Source: Haloimpatiens sp042688525 (GTDB lineage: Bacteria > Bacillota > Clostridia > Clostridiales > Clostridiaceae). From it: DNA of 64,000 nucleotides. The position numbers and the translations under genes are program-made. Positions 18,034 to 27,491 of this stretch are shown here, in pieces. The first letter of the stretch is position 1. Every line of letters begins with the position of its first letter. The notes under the pieces are model-generated. The model was not told where the DNA came from. It did not search any database and saw nothing but the letters and a program-made list of their open reading frames with translations. The stretch is from assembly GCF_042688525.2 (NCBI RefSeq), contig NZ_JBHWAB010000001.1, forward strand, positions 1,364,001 to 1,428,000, given 5' to 3'.

Positions 18034-19283
18034 TGGCAATAAGAGCACCAAAAGGAACAAAAGACTTATTACCTCAAGATGCCTATAAATGGCAATATGT
18101 TGAAGAAAAGTTTAAGGATATAGCTTCTACATATGGTTGTAGAGAGATAAGAACTCCTATATTTGAACATACAGAGTTATTTGAAAGAGGAGTAGGAGAT
18201 ACAACAGATGTTGTACAAAAAGAAATGTATACATTTGATGATAAAGGTGGAAGAAGTATTACATTAAAGCCAGAAGGTACTTCACCAGCTGTTAGAGCAT
18301 TTATTCAAAATGGACTTTATAGTGATACACAACCAACAAAACTATTTTATTTTACTCCTGTTTTTAGATATGAAAATGTACAAAAAGGTCGATTAAGACA
18401 GCATCACCAACTAGGTGTAGAAATTTTTGGATCTAAAGATGCTGGATTAGATGCTGAAGTTATAAGCTTAGCTATGAGGGTTTATAAAGAATTAGGAATT
18501 AGTAATTTAAAATTAAATATAAATAACATAGGTTGTGCAACTTGTAGGAAAAAATATAATGAAGCATTAAAGGAATATTTAAGAGCAAATTATGATAATT
18601 TATGTGAAACTTGTAAAACTAGATTTGAAAAAAATCCTATGAGAATTTTGGATTGCAAAAGTAAAAATTGTAAAGACATAGTTAAAGAAGCACCAGTAAT
18701 ATTAGATTATGTTTGTGATGAATGTAAGGATCACTTTGAAAAATTACAAAAATATTTAAAAGTATTAGGAATGGATTATGAGGTAGATCCACATATAGTT
18801 AGAGGCCTTGATTATTATAGTAAAACTGTTTTTGAAATAATAGATAAGGATATAACAGTCTGTGGTGGAGGAAGATACGATTATCTTATAAAGGAAGTAG
18901 GAGGTCCAGATATGCCAGCAGTTGGATTTGGTATGGGTATTGAGAGACTTCTTATGACTTTAGAAGAAAATGGTATAGAAATACCAAAACCCAATTATAT
19001 GGATTTATATATAGGTTTTATGGGAGAAAATGGAAAATTAGAAGCTGTCAAACTTGTAAATGTGCTAAGAGAAAAAGGTATAAAATGTGATTGTGATCAT
19101 ATGGATAGAAGTGTTAAAGCACAAATGAGATTTGCTAATAGAGTAGAGTCTAGTTTTACTGTAGTTATAGGAGATAGTGAGGTTGAAAACCGAAAAGCTA
19201 GATTTAAGAGAATGTGTGACGGTGAACAATTTGAAATGAATTTTGATGACGTAGATGAGATATTAAAGATTATTAATGAATAA
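18033..19283 (+). CDS. hisS: Histidyl-tRNA synthetase
   Basis: Class II synthetase of 416 residues. Motif 2 (FRYENVQKGRLRQHHQLGVEIFG), the histidine motifs (RGLDYYSKTVFE) and motif 3 (GFGMGIERLLMTL) are present, with a C-terminal anticodon domain. A Cys-rich insert (CATCRKKY, CETC, CKSKNC, CDEC) between about residues 168 and 232 is typical of clostridial HisRS and could bind zinc. Translation is coupled to hemZ through a one-base overlap. Confidence 0.97.
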   Translation: MAIRAPKGTKDLLPQDAYKWQYVEEKFKDIASTYGCREIRTPIFEHTELFERGVGDTTDVVQKEMYTFDDKGGRSITLKPEGTSPAVRAFIQNGLYSDTQPTKLFYFTPVFRYENVQKGRLRQHHQLGVEIFGSKDAGLDAEVISLAMRVYKELGISNLKLNINNIGCATCRKKYNEALKEYLRANYDNLCETCKTRFEKNPMRILDCKSKNCKDIVKEAPVILDYVCDECKDHFEKLQKYLKVLGMDYEVDPHIVRGLDYYSKTVFEIIDKDITVCGGGRYDYLIKEVGGPDMPAVGFGMGIERLLMTLEENGIEIPKPNYMDLYIGFMGENGKLEAVKLVNVLREKGIKCDCDHMDRSVKAQMRFANRVESSFTVVIGDSEVENRKARFKRMCDGEQFEMNFDDVDEILKIINE

Positions 19284-19313
19284 ATTAGCATAAATATTAG
19301 GGAGGAACACAAA

Positions 19314-21101
19314 ATGGGAGAAGCTTTAAAAGGACTTAAAAGGACACACATGTGTGGAATTTTAAGAGAAGAACACATCGGAAGTAAGATTACTGTTATG
19401 GGATGGGTTCAAAGAAAAAGAAATTTAGGTGGTTTAGTATTTGTAGATTTGAGAGATAGAACTGGAATTTTACAAGTAGTATTTGGAGAGGAAATAGATA
19501 AAAATGCTTTTGAAAAAGCAGATTTAGTAAAACCAGAATATTGTGTTGCAATAAGTGGAGAAATAGTTAAGAGACAGTCACCAAATAAAAATCTTCCAAC
19601 AGGAATGGTTGAACTTAAGGGACAAGAAATAAAAATATTATCAGAGTCAGAAACTCCACCAATATATATTAAAGAAAATCTTGATGCAGCAGAAAATATT
19701 AGATTAAAATATAGATATTTAGATTTAAGAAGACCTGATATGCAAGAGATTTTCAAGATAAGACATAGAACAGGTAAAGTTGTTAGAGATTTTTTAGATG
19801 AAGAAGGATTCTATGAAATGGAAACTCCAATACTTACAAAAAGTACACCAGAAGGAGCAAGAGATTATCTTGTACCAAGTAGAAATTATCCAGGTATGTT
19901 TTATGCTTTTCCTCAGTCACCACAAATATTCAAACAATTATTAATGGTTTCTGGTTTTGATAAATATTTTCAAATAGCTAAATGTTTTAGAGATGAAGAT
20001 TTAAGAGCTAATAGACAACCAGAATTTACTCAAATAGATCTTGAAATGTCTTTTGTTGAAGAAGATGATATTATGGAGTTAAATGAAAGGTTAATTAAAA
20101 GAGTATTTAAGGAAGTATTAGATGTAGATGTAAAACTTCCAATTAAGAGAATGCCATATAAAGAAGCTATGGAGAAATACGGAAGTGATAAACCAGAGCT
20201 AAGATTTGGTATGGAATTTAATGATTTATCTGATATAGTTAAAAATTGTGAGTTTGGAGTGTTTAAAAACGCAATTGCAGAAGGCGGTAGTGTAAGAGCT
20301 ATTAAAGTTGAAAATTGTGCAAGTATGGGAAGAAAGAAGATAGATAAATTAGGAGAATTTGTTAAAACATATAAAGCGAAAGGACTTGCATGGATAGCTA
20401 ATAGAGAAGAAGGAATAAAATCACCTATAGCTAAATTTTTAAGTGAAGAGGAATTAAACGGAATATTAGATAGAGTAAATGCTAAGGTTGGAGATTTAAT
20501 ATTAATAATTGCAGATGCAAAAAATAACGTAGTATTTCAAGCATTAGGTGCTTTAAGATTAGAAGTTGCAAAACAGTTAGAAATATTGAAAGATAATAAA
20601 GAATTTAATTTTGTATGGGTTACAGAGTTCCCACTATTATCATATAATGAGGAAGAAGAAAGATATCAAGCAGAACATCATCCGTTTACAATGCCTATGG
20701 ATGAAGATATCTCTTATTTAGATAGTGATCCTTCAAAAGTTAGAGCAAAAGCATATGATTTAGTTTTAAATGGAGAGGAATTAGGTGGAGGAAGTATAAG
20801 AATACATGATACTAAGCTTCAACAAAAAATATTTGAGGTACTAGGATTTACACAAGAAAAAGCATGGGAAAGATTTGGATTCTTACTTCAAGCTTTCAAA
20901 TTTGGACCACCACCACACGGCGGACTTGCATTTGGATTTGATAGACTTATCATGTTCTTAGCAGGTACAGAAAATATAAAAGACGTAATAACATTCCCTA
21001 AAAATCAAAATGCTTTTTGTCCATTAGCGGAGGCACCAAATGTAGTTGATGGAAAACAATTAGATGAGTTGGGAATAGGTGTAAATATAAAAGAAAAATA
21101 A
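19314..21101 (+). CDS. aspS: Aspartyl-tRNA synthetase
   Basis: Class IIb synthetase of 595 residues: N-terminal OB anticodon domain (VMGWVQRKRNLGGLVFVDLRD), catalytic core with AFPQSPQIFKQLLMVSGFD and RDEDLRANRQPEFTQIDLE, the bacterial insertion domain, and motif 3 (GLAFGFDRLIMFLAG). The start is ATG 19314 after GGGAGGAACACAAA. hisS-aspS is a conserved pair. No T-box is seen before either gene. Confidence 0.97.
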   Translation: MGEALKGLKRTHMCGILREEHIGSKITVMGWVQRKRNLGGLVFVDLRDRTGILQVVFGEEIDKNAFEKADLVKPEYCVAISGEIVKRQSPNKNLPTGMVELKGQEIKILSESETPPIYIKENLDAAENIRLKYRYLDLRRPDMQEIFKIRHRTGKVVRDFLDEEGFYEMETPILTKSTPEGARDYLVPSRNYPGMFYAFPQSPQIFKQLLMVSGFDKYFQIAKCFRDEDLRANRQPEFTQIDLEMSFVEEDDIMELNERLIKRVFKEVLDVDVKLPIKRMPYKEAMEKYGSDKPELRFGMEFNDLSDIVKNCEFGVFKNAIAEGGSVRAIKVENCASMGRKKIDKLGEFVKTYKAKGLAWIANREEGIKSPIAKFLSEEELNGILDRVNAKVGDLILIIADAKNNVVFQALGALRLEVAKQLEILKDNKEFNFVWVTEFPLLSYNEEEERYQAEHHPFTMPMDEDISYLDSDPSKVRAKAYDLVLNGEELGGGSIRIHDTKLQQKIFEVLGFTQEKAWERFGFLLQAFKFGPPPHGGLAFGFDRLIMFLAGTENIKDVITFPKNQNAFCPLAEAPNVVDGKQLDELGIGVNIKEK

Positions 21102-21156
21102 TAGGATTTTAGGTTGTTGATGATTTTTATAGAAATTGTGAGGAGTGAAAATCACA

Positions 21157-21429
21157 ATGGGTGAGAAAAAAGATATACAAAAAGATATAAAAATCCGAAT
21201 GAGAAGAATAGAAGGACAGGTAAAAGGCATTCAGAAGATGATAGAAAATGATGCATGTTGTAGGGATTTATTAGTTCAAGTAGCTGCAGTAAGAGCTGCT
21301 ACAAATAGAGTAGGAAGTTTAATACTTCAAAATTATGCTGAGAGATGTTTTGTATATGAAGATGAAGAGACTTCTGATAAAGAAAAAATTAAAGAACTTA
21401 TTGATACAATAAACATGTTTCTAAAGTAA
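21157..21429 (+). CDS. CsoR/CstR/RcnR-family metal- or sulfur-sensing repressor
   Basis: A 90-residue all-helical repressor of the DUF156 family, starting at ATG 21157 behind GAGGAGTGA. The pattern RMRRIEGQVKGIQKMI, then ACCRDLLVQVAAVRAA and LQNYAERCF, gives the sensor cysteines. Where copper-sensing CsoR has His two turns before the second Cys, this protein has Tyr (QNYAERC). Loss of that His argues against classic Cu(I) sensing and fits better with persulfide sensing of the CstR type, as an inference. No obvious target gene lies next to it. Confidence 0.8.
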   Translation: MGEKKDIQKDIKIRMRRIEGQVKGIQKMIENDACCRDLLVQVAAVRAATNRVGSLILQNYAERCFVYEDEETSDKEKIKELIDTINMFLK

Positions 21430-21440
21430 AATGAGATTAA

Positions 21441-21475
21441 AAAATAGACTGCGCTTTTGCAGTCTATTTTTTATT
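21441..21475. terminator. Bidirectional terminator
   Basis: AAAATAGACTGC (21441-21452) and GCAGTCTATTTT (21459-21470) with A and T runs on both sides. It lies between convergent genes and overlaps the last codons of the minus-strand ThrE-like gene. Confidence 0.85.
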
Positions 21476-21910
21476 AAATTTATAAAATGTTATTAATTTA
21501 AATAGTGAAGATACTAAAACTATAGCAACAGCGATAGAACCAGCATTTATTAGGGTATGTACACCTAAATTTATGGATTTATCAATATTACCTTTTACAG
21601 ATTCTAACATAGTATAATACATACCTCCACCTGGTACAAGAGGGAGTATAGAACATATTATAAAAACAGTTACTGGAGCTTTAAAACTCCTAGCCATTAT
21701 TTCTGAAAAAAGACTAACTATTAGTGAAGCTATAAATAAGGAATAAGTATCTGAAAATTGATTATTTAAACATATTAAATAAAATAACCAACCAAGACCT
21801 CCTCCTATAGATGCAAATATTAAATTTTTACCTTTTATGTTAAAAAGAACACCAAAACCTAATGAGGCTATAAATGCATATAAAGTGTTTAAAATTACTT
21901 TTAAAATCAT
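21464..21910 (-). CDS. Threonine/serine exporter family, small (YjjB/DUF3815-like) subunit
   Basis: A 148-residue membrane protein with about four to five helices and the family segment SILPLVPGGGMYYTM. It corresponds to the C-terminal half of ThrE; the N-terminal half is encoded by the upstream gene, and the two genes overlap by four bases (ATGA), so they are co-translated. The start ATG 21910 follows GGAGGAAATTTAAT. Substrate (threonine/serine) is taken from the family only. Confidence 0.85.
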   Translation of the reverse strand: MILKVILNTLYAFIASLGFGVLFNIKGKNLIFASIGGGLGWLFYLICLNNQFSDTYSLFIASLIVSLFSEIMARSFKAPVTVFIICSILPLVPGGGMYYTMLESVKGNIDKSINLGVHTLINAGSIAVAIVLVSSLFKLITFYKFNKK

Positions 21911-22680
21911 ATTAAATTTCCTCCAAAATAAGCAACCCATATTTTTAATACTAAACCAGCACCTATGGCTAGGGCAATAGCTACAAAGAAAGCTTCAATA
22001 GTTCTAGCAACTCCAGACACTAAGTCCCCAGCTAATGTATCACGAATAGCATTAGTAATAGCAAGTCCAGGAACAAGAAGCATAATTGATCCTATTATAA
22101 TTTTATCTAGATTTGTGCCGATATCAAAAAATACACTAATTGAAGCTATTGAGGCAGTAATAGCTCCTCCCAGCATATTTATAAAAAAGTCATTTATATT
22201 AATTTGACCTAATATGGAAGAGGTTTTATATATTATAGTACCAATAAAAAATGATACTATAGCATCTTTAAAATTACCACCAAAAAGTAAAGTGAAAAAT
22301 GAGGCACTCATAGAAGCACATAATACTGAAATTTTGAAACTGTATCTAGGAACTTTATTAATTTTTGATAATTCACATTTAAAATCTTCTAACGACATCC
22401 AGTTATGTGATATACTTCTCGAAAGATCATTTATTCTTTTTATTTTCTCTAAATTTACAGTTCTTTTAGTAATTCTTTTAGTAATAGAAATAGTCCTATT
22501 ATTAAAAGATTGTATTGATGTAATAATTCCAGTTGGAGTTACAAAACTTTCAGTATTAGGTTCACCATAAGCAGTACATATTCTTATTATGGTCTCTTCC
22601 ACTCTATAAGTTTCTGCACCGTTTTCTAACATTATTTTTCCAGCATCTGCTGCAATTTGTAAAAGCTCATTTATGTTCAT
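21907..22680 (-). CDS. Threonine/serine exporter family, large (YjjP/DUF1212-like) subunit
   Basis: 257 residues: an N-terminal soluble region with the family pattern GAETYRVEETI and TPTGIITSI, then about five membrane helices from residue 110 on, with LVPGLAITNAIRDTLAGDLVSG. Together with the overlapping small gene this makes a split ThrE-type exporter. The start is ATG 22680 behind AAAGGAGCAAACA. Confidence 0.88.
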   Translation of the reverse strand: MNINELLQIAADAGKIMLENGAETYRVEETIIRICTAYGEPNTESFVTPTGIITSIQSFNNRTISITKRITKRTVNLEKIKRINDLSRSISHNWMSLEDFKCELSKINKVPRYSFKISVLCASMSASFFTLLFGGNFKDAIVSFFIGTIIYKTSSILGQININDFFINMLGGAITASIASISVFFDIGTNLDKIIIGSIMLLVPGLAITNAIRDTLAGDLVSGVARTIEAFFVAIALAIGAGLVLKIWVAYFGGNLI

Positions 22681-22992
22681 TGTTTGCTCCTTTCATAAGT
22701 AACTCAACGCAACTATTATATAATATAATCCATTAATATTTCAATTATTTTTATAATTTTTTAATAACTGAATTTTTTGGTTAAAAAGAAAAGTTTAATA
22801 AAGAATATTTGTTACAAAAGTTATAAGATATAAAGTAGTATATTTTTAATATAAAATCTAAAAACCAGTAAAAGGAAATAAAAATAAATATGTAGTATAA
22901 TATAATTACAAAAACAATTTACATAAAATAATAAATTTTCAAAATATAATGATTATTTTTAAAATAGAGTTTATATGACCAGGGGGGATACA
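22681..22992. other. Divergent intergenic region, nothing specific recognised
   Basis: 312 AT-rich bases between the divergent ThrE-like genes and the sigma-54 activator. I see the ribosome sites at both ends (AGGAGC on the left, AGGGGGGATACA on the right), but no convincing promoter, hairpin or repeat. Confidence 0.4.
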
Positions 22993-24357
22993 ATGCTTGA
23001 AACTGGAGCAATATTAAAAAGTTTAATTGATAATTTGGAATTAGGTATTCATATTGTTAATAAAGAAGGCAAAACAGTTTATTATAATGAGGCTATGGAG
23101 CAAATTGAAGGATTAAAAAAGAGTGAAGTTATAGGCAAAAGGATTGATGAATATTTACAAGGGGTAAATGAGGATAGTTCAACAATTATGAGATGTTTAA
23201 AAAGTGGAAAAAAAATTAAAGATGTTATACAAAGATACAGCAGCTTATACGGAAAGAAAATCATTACTATTAATACAACAGTACCAGTTGTCTATAAACA
23301 CAAAGTTATTGCTTCCATTGAAATTGCAAAAAATATGACCCAAATCAAAGAGTTAAATGAAAAATTGTGTAAGCTACAATCTTCTGAAAAAGGAGAAAAA
23401 ACTAATTATCATTTCAATGATATAATAGGAAAAAGTAAATCTATTAGAGAGGCTGTTAGTAAAGCAATGAGAGCCAGTTTGTCGAATTCATCAGTACTTA
23501 TATATGGAGAGACAGGTTGTGGAAAAGAAGTATTTGCACAAAGCATTCACTATAATGGAATAAGAAGTAATAAACCATTTGTACCAATAAATTGTGCTGC
23601 AATTCCTAGTAGTCTTCTCGAAGGAATGTTATTTGGTACAACAAAAGGGAGTTTTACAGGCTCAGAGAATAAAAAGGGATTATTTGAAATTGCTAATAGA
23701 GGAACTATTCTTTTAGATGAAATTAATTCTATGGATTCATATCTTCAATCTAAATTATTAAGGGTACTTCAAGAAGGATATATAAGGCCTATAGGAAGTA
23801 ATAAGACTATAGATATAGATGTAAGAATAATAGCTACATTAAATGAAAATCCTAAAAAATTAATAAAAGAGGGAAAATTACGAAAAGATTTTTATTATAG
23901 ATTAAGTGTTATAAAGATTAATGTACCTCCATTAAGAAAACGTAAGGAAGACATAGAACTATTGAGTCAACATTTCATAAAATATTATAATAAAATACTT
24001 GGGAAAAATGTAAAAAGTATACAAGATAAAGTTATGAATAAATTCTTACAATATGATTGGCCAGGAAATGTTAGAGAATTAAGAAATGTCATTGAATATG
24101 CTATGAATATGAGTGATGGAGAAAAAATTTTATCAAGAGAATATTTTGATAGTAAGGCAATAGGACAAGATGAAAAAAGTTTTGCTAGTGAATATGATTT
24201 AAATGAAGTATCTCTAAATGAATATTTAATGAGTATAGAAAAAAAAGTAATAGAAAGAGAATTAAAAAAACAGAACTATAATATAACTAAAGCATCTAAA
24301 AGATTGAAGATTTCTCGTCAAAGTTTACAGTATAAAATTAAAAAATACAGGTTGTAA
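22993..24357 (+). CDS. Sigma-54-dependent transcriptional activator (PAS, AAA+, Fis HTH)
   Basis: 454 residues from ATG 22993 (ribosome site AGGGGGGATACA). Order: PAS sensor domain (about 1-115; GIHIVNKEGKTVYYNEAME), AAA+ domain with Walker A GETGCGKE, the sigma-54 contact loop GSFTGS (variant of GAFTGA), Walker B GTILLDEIN and PLRKRKEDIELL, then a Fis-type helix-turn-helix (ITKASKRLKISRQSLQYKI). It is followed by a strong terminator and then by a -24/-12 promoter in front of the ornithine genes, so it is very likely their activator. The PAS ligand is unknown; ornithine or a downstream intermediate would be a guess. Confidence 0.9.
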   Translation: MLETGAILKSLIDNLELGIHIVNKEGKTVYYNEAMEQIEGLKKSEVIGKRIDEYLQGVNEDSSTIMRCLKSGKKIKDVIQRYSSLYGKKIITINTTVPVVYKHKVIASIEIAKNMTQIKELNEKLCKLQSSEKGEKTNYHFNDIIGKSKSIREAVSKAMRASLSNSSVLIYGETGCGKEVFAQSIHYNGIRSNKPFVPINCAAIPSSLLEGMLFGTTKGSFTGSENKKGLFEIANRGTILLDEINSMDSYLQSKLLRVLQEGYIRPIGSNKTIDIDVRIIATLNENPKKLIKEGKLRKDFYYRLSVIKINVPPLRKRKEDIELLSQHFIKYYNKILGKNVKSIQDKVMNKFLQYDWPGNVRELRNVIEYAMNMSDGEKILSREYFDSKAIGQDEKSFASEYDLNEVSLNEYLMSIEKKVIERELKKQNYNITKASKRLKISRQSLQYKIKKYRL

Positions 24358-24436
24358 AGAAAAAATGCCGTAAATTAGGCATGTATATGCAAAAATATTT
24401 GCATATAGTCAATAATTCGTATAACGAAGTAGAGTG

Positions 24437-24484
24437 AATAATAAAAGAAACTGCAAATTAATTTGCAGTTTCTTTTATTATTCT
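24437..24484. terminator. Long palindromic terminator after the activator gene
   Basis: A near-perfect palindrome of 48 bases centred on TTAA at 24459-24462, with arms AATAATAAAAGAAACTGCAA and its complement ending TTTCTTTTATTATT. It can end transcription from either side. A smaller palindrome (TATGCAAA-AATA-TTTGCATA) lies just upstream at 24387-24406. Confidence 0.85.
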
Positions 24485-24513
24485 GAAAATTGAAACAATA
24501 TTTTATATATTTT

Positions 24514-24558
24514 CACTGTATTTTTGAAATTAATACTGTTTTTTTGTATTAATACTGT
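24514..24558 (+). promoter_or_regulatory. Probable activator binding sites for the ornithine promoter
   Basis: ATTAATACTGT occurs at 24529-24539 and again at 24548-24558; a shorter CACTGT lies at 24514-24519. The ACTGT ends are spaced 20 and 19 bases, about two helical turns, and the array ends about 30 bases before the -24 element. This is the expected layout of enhancer sites for a sigma-54 activator, though closer to the promoter than usual. Confidence 0.5.
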
Positions 24559-24586
24559 AAAAAAATAGATAAATTACTATATAAAA

Positions 24587-24602
24587 TGGCATGGAAATTG
24601 CT
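24587..24602 (+). promoter_or_regulatory. Sigma-54 (-24/-12) promoter of the ornithine operon
   Basis: TGGCAT (24587-24592), five bases, TTGC (24598-24601): a full match to the TGGCAY-N5-TTGC consensus. The ord ATG lies 75 bases downstream. Confidence 0.85.
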
Positions 24603-24676
24603 GAATAAATTATTGAAAGGTATTAATAATATGAATTTACAAAAAGGTTAGTGTAAATTTAAAGGGGGATTAATAT

Positions 24677-25729
24677 ATGGAAAAAGTAAAAGTAATATCT
24701 TGGGGTCTTGGCGCAATGGGAAGTGGTATAGCAAAAATGTTAACAAATAAAAAAGATGTTGAAATTGTTGGAGCAGTTGATAAGGCACCTTTTAAGATTG
24801 GAAAGGATTTAGGCGAAGTATTAAAGTTAGGCAGAAAGATGGATGTAGAAGTTAAAAGTGAGTTTAAAGATGTAATAAAAGATAATAAGGCAGATATAGT
24901 TATTCTTGCTATTGATTCTTTTGTAAAAAATGTTTTCCCATGTATAAAAGAAATAGTGGAAAACAAAATGAATTGTATAACTATTGCTGAAGAAATGGCT
25001 TATCCATATGAAGTGAATAAAGAATTATCAGAAGAAATGGATAGATTAGCTAAAGAAAATGGAGTTACTATTTTGGGAACTGGAGTAAATCCTGGTTTTG
25101 TATTGGATACGTTAATAATTACATTATCAGCAGCTTGTAGAAAAGTAGAATCTATAAGAGCATCTAGAATAAATGACTTATCTCCATTTGGTTTAACAGT
25201 TATGAAAACTCAAGGTGTTGGAACAACAAAAGAAGAGTTTGAAAAAGGAATAAAAAATGGAACAATAGTAGGACATATAGGCTTTAGACAATCTATCCCT
25301 ATGATAGCTAAAGCACTTGGTCTTGAAATAGATGAAATTGTTGAAACAAGAGAACCTATTATATCAAACACATATAGAGAAACGTCTTGTGTAAAAGTAG
25401 AACCAGGAATGGTAGCAGGATGTTGTCATATTGCTTATGGTAAAAAAGATGGAAAGAATATTATAACTCTTGAACACCCTCAACAAATACATCCTCAAAG
25501 CGAAGGGGTTGAAACTGGAGATTTTATTGATATAAAAGGTGATTCGGATATGCATCTTTGCATAAATCCAGAAACTCCAGGAGGAATAGGTACAATGGCA
25601 ATGGCAGTTAATATGATTCCACTTGCAGTATCCAGCAGAGCAGGGTTAAAATCTATGATTGATTTACCAATCCCTCATGCAATTGAGAATAGTTTTGTAC
25701 ATCAAATAAATTATTATAAAGGAGAGTAG
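24677..25729 (+). CDS. ord: 2,4-diaminopentanoate dehydrogenase
   Basis: Oxidatively deaminates 2,4-diaminopentanoate to 2-amino-4-oxopentanoate with NAD(P), the third step of oxidative ornithine fermentation. 350 residues with an N-terminal Rossmann motif (SWGLGAMGSGIAKML) and a DapB-like overall pattern (GTGVNPGFVLDTLII). The ribosome site AAAGGGGGATTAAT precedes ATG 24677. First gene behind the sigma-54 promoter; ortA follows five bases after the stop. Confidence 0.95.
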   Translation: MEKVKVISWGLGAMGSGIAKMLTNKKDVEIVGAVDKAPFKIGKDLGEVLKLGRKMDVEVKSEFKDVIKDNKADIVILAIDSFVKNVFPCIKEIVENKMNCITIAEEMAYPYEVNKELSEEMDRLAKENGVTILGTGVNPGFVLDTLIITLSAACRKVESIRASRINDLSPFGLTVMKTQGVGTTKEEFEKGIKNGTIVGHIGFRQSIPMIAKALGLEIDEIVETREPIISNTYRETSCVKVEPGMVAGCCHIAYGKKDGKNIITLEHPQQIHPQSEGVETGDFIDIKGDSDMHLCINPETPGGIGTMAMAVNMIPLAVSSRAGLKSMIDLPIPHAIENSFVHQINYYKGE

Positions 25730-25734
25730 AGACT

Positions 25735-26034
25735 ATGATAAAAAAGGGAACTTGGGTAGAGGTAACAAAAATAGTTTTAACTCCAGAAGAAAGGTCCTGT
25801 AATATACCTAAAGATACTAAAGTAACTCCATTAAAAATGTGGGTAAAAGGTAATTGTAAAAGTGACTGTGATATAGGTGACGAGGTAGAAGTAGAAACTT
25901 TAGTTGGAAGATGTGAAAAAGGTATAGTTACAGCAGTAGAGCCTGCATATACACATAATTTTGGAAAATATATTAATGAAATTTCATTTATAGGACGTCA
26001 AGCTAGAAAAATATTATTTGAGAACAATAAGTAA
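25735..26034 (+). CDS. ortA: 2-amino-4-oxopentanoate thiolase, alpha subunit
   Basis: Small subunit (99 residues) of the PLP enzyme that splits 2-amino-4-oxopentanoate with CoA into alanine and acetyl-CoA. Recognised from size, the start KKGTWVEVTKIVLTPEERS and its place between ord and ortB. Several cysteines (CNIPKD, GNCKSDCDIG) are present. Ribosome site GGAGAGTAGAGACT. Confidence 0.92.
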   Translation: MIKKGTWVEVTKIVLTPEERSCNIPKDTKVTPLKMWVKGNCKSDCDIGDEVEVETLVGRCEKGIVTAVEPAYTHNFGKYINEISFIGRQARKILFENNK

Positions 26035-26058
26035 AAATAGGGAGAAGGTGAATGGGTT

Positions 26059-27471
26059 TTGAATAAATATGAAGAGTTGATGTCAAGAAAAAATGAAATA
26101 ATGTTAAAGTCTGTAGGAATGGACTATTCAAAATATGAAAAGGGTAGTATTTCTTTTGATTATGAAAAAATGATGCGTGATACTGGGTATTCATTAAATG
26201 ATGTTATGAATATTCAATCAGAAACTGGTGTTGGAAATACTCCATTACTTGAGTTAAGAAACTTAACGGAACTTGCTCGAAGAGTATCTAAGACAGGAAA
26301 GGCAGCTAGGATACTTGTAAAAGATGAAAGTGCTAACCCTTCTGGAAGTTTTAAAGATAGGAGAGCAGCTCTATCAGTATATGATGCTAAGAAGAAAGGA
26401 TATATAGGAACAGCATCTGCAACTTCAGGTAATTATGGTGCAGCAGTGGCTTCTCAATCAGCTATGAGAGGGTTGAAATCTATAATTGTACAAGAATGTT
26501 ATGATTCTAGAAAAATAGGTCAACCAGAGATAATAGAAAAAGGAAGAAAATGTGAATGCTTTGGAGCGGAGGTAATACAACTTACAGTTGGTCCAGAATT
26601 ATTTTATACATTTCTTAAGGTATTAGAAGATACCGGATATTATAATGCATCTTTATATTCAACTTGTGGTATAGCAGGAGTTGAAACATTAGGATATGAG
26701 ATTGCAACTCAGTGTAGAGAAAAAATAGGAAAAGATCCAGATGTTGTAGTTGTTACTCATGCTGGTGGTGGAAATTTAACAGGAACTGCTAGAGGATTAA
26801 AGAAAGCAGGAGCCTATGATACTAAAATAGTTGGTTCATCTGTAGATTTAACAGGACTACATATGGCTTCAGATAATGATTTTAATAGAAAGTCATTTAC
26901 AACAGGTCATACAGGATTTGGAATACCATTTATGACATGGCCAGACAGGTCAGATGTGCCAAGAAGTGCTGCAAGACCTCTTAGATATATGGATAGATAT
27001 GTAACGGTTAATCAAGGACAGGTATTTTATATGACTGAGCTATTAGCTCAACTGGAGGGCCTTGAAAGAGGACCAGCAGGAAATACATCTTTAGCAGCAG
27101 CATTTGTTATAGCTCAAGAAATGGAAAATGATCAAGTGGTTGTTGTTCAAGAAACAGAATATACAGGAGCAGGAAAACACATAATGCCTCAACTTACTTT
27201 TGCAAAAGAAAATGGAATTAAGGTATTAGTAGGAGATCCAAGAGAAGAAATACCTGGTAAAAATATAATAATACCAGAACATCCATCAAAATTGATAATT
27301 AAAGATAGAGATCTTAATGAATACAAAAGATCATTAATTAAAAATTCTTTAAAACATGTTGAAGATAAGATTTTAAGTGATATAGATATAGATTTCTTAT
27401 GTGAAGAAACAAGACTTACAAAGGTAGAAGTTTTAAAAATTATTGAAGATCTAGGTGCGTATGTAAGATAG
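26059..27471 (+). CDS. ortB: 2-amino-4-oxopentanoate thiolase, beta subunit (PLP)
   Basis: Catalytic subunit of the ornithine-pathway thiolase, 470 residues, related to threonine synthase-type fold II PLP enzymes. The PLP lysine lies in NPSGSFKDRRAALS, and a glycine-rich phosphate-binding loop is seen in THAGGGNLTGTA. The start is TTG 26059, with AAGGTG eight bases upstream; no better in-frame start is seen. Works with OrtA. Confidence 0.93.
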   Translation: MNKYEELMSRKNEIMLKSVGMDYSKYEKGSISFDYEKMMRDTGYSLNDVMNIQSETGVGNTPLLELRNLTELARRVSKTGKAARILVKDESANPSGSFKDRRAALSVYDAKKKGYIGTASATSGNYGAAVASQSAMRGLKSIIVQECYDSRKIGQPEIIEKGRKCECFGAEVIQLTVGPELFYTFLKVLEDTGYYNASLYSTCGIAGVETLGYEIATQCREKIGKDPDVVVVTHAGGGNLTGTARGLKKAGAYDTKIVGSSVDLTGLHMASDNDFNRKSFTTGHTGFGIPFMTWPDRSDVPRSAARPLRYMDRYVTVNQGQVFYMTELLAQLEGLERGPAGNTSLAAAFVIAQEMENDQVVVVQETEYTGAGKHIMPQLTFAKENGIKVLVGDPREEIPGKNIIIPEHPSKLIIKDRDLNEYKRSLIKNSLKHVEDKILSDIDIDFLCEETRLTKVEVLKIIEDLGAYVR

Positions 27472-27491
27472 TAAATTTAAGGAGTGATAGC

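Noticed and set aside
24514..24558. CRISPR-like direct repeats
   Set aside because: Only two 11-base repeats and a short third one, 19-20 bases apart, directly before a sigma-54 promoter. Enhancer sites explain them better.
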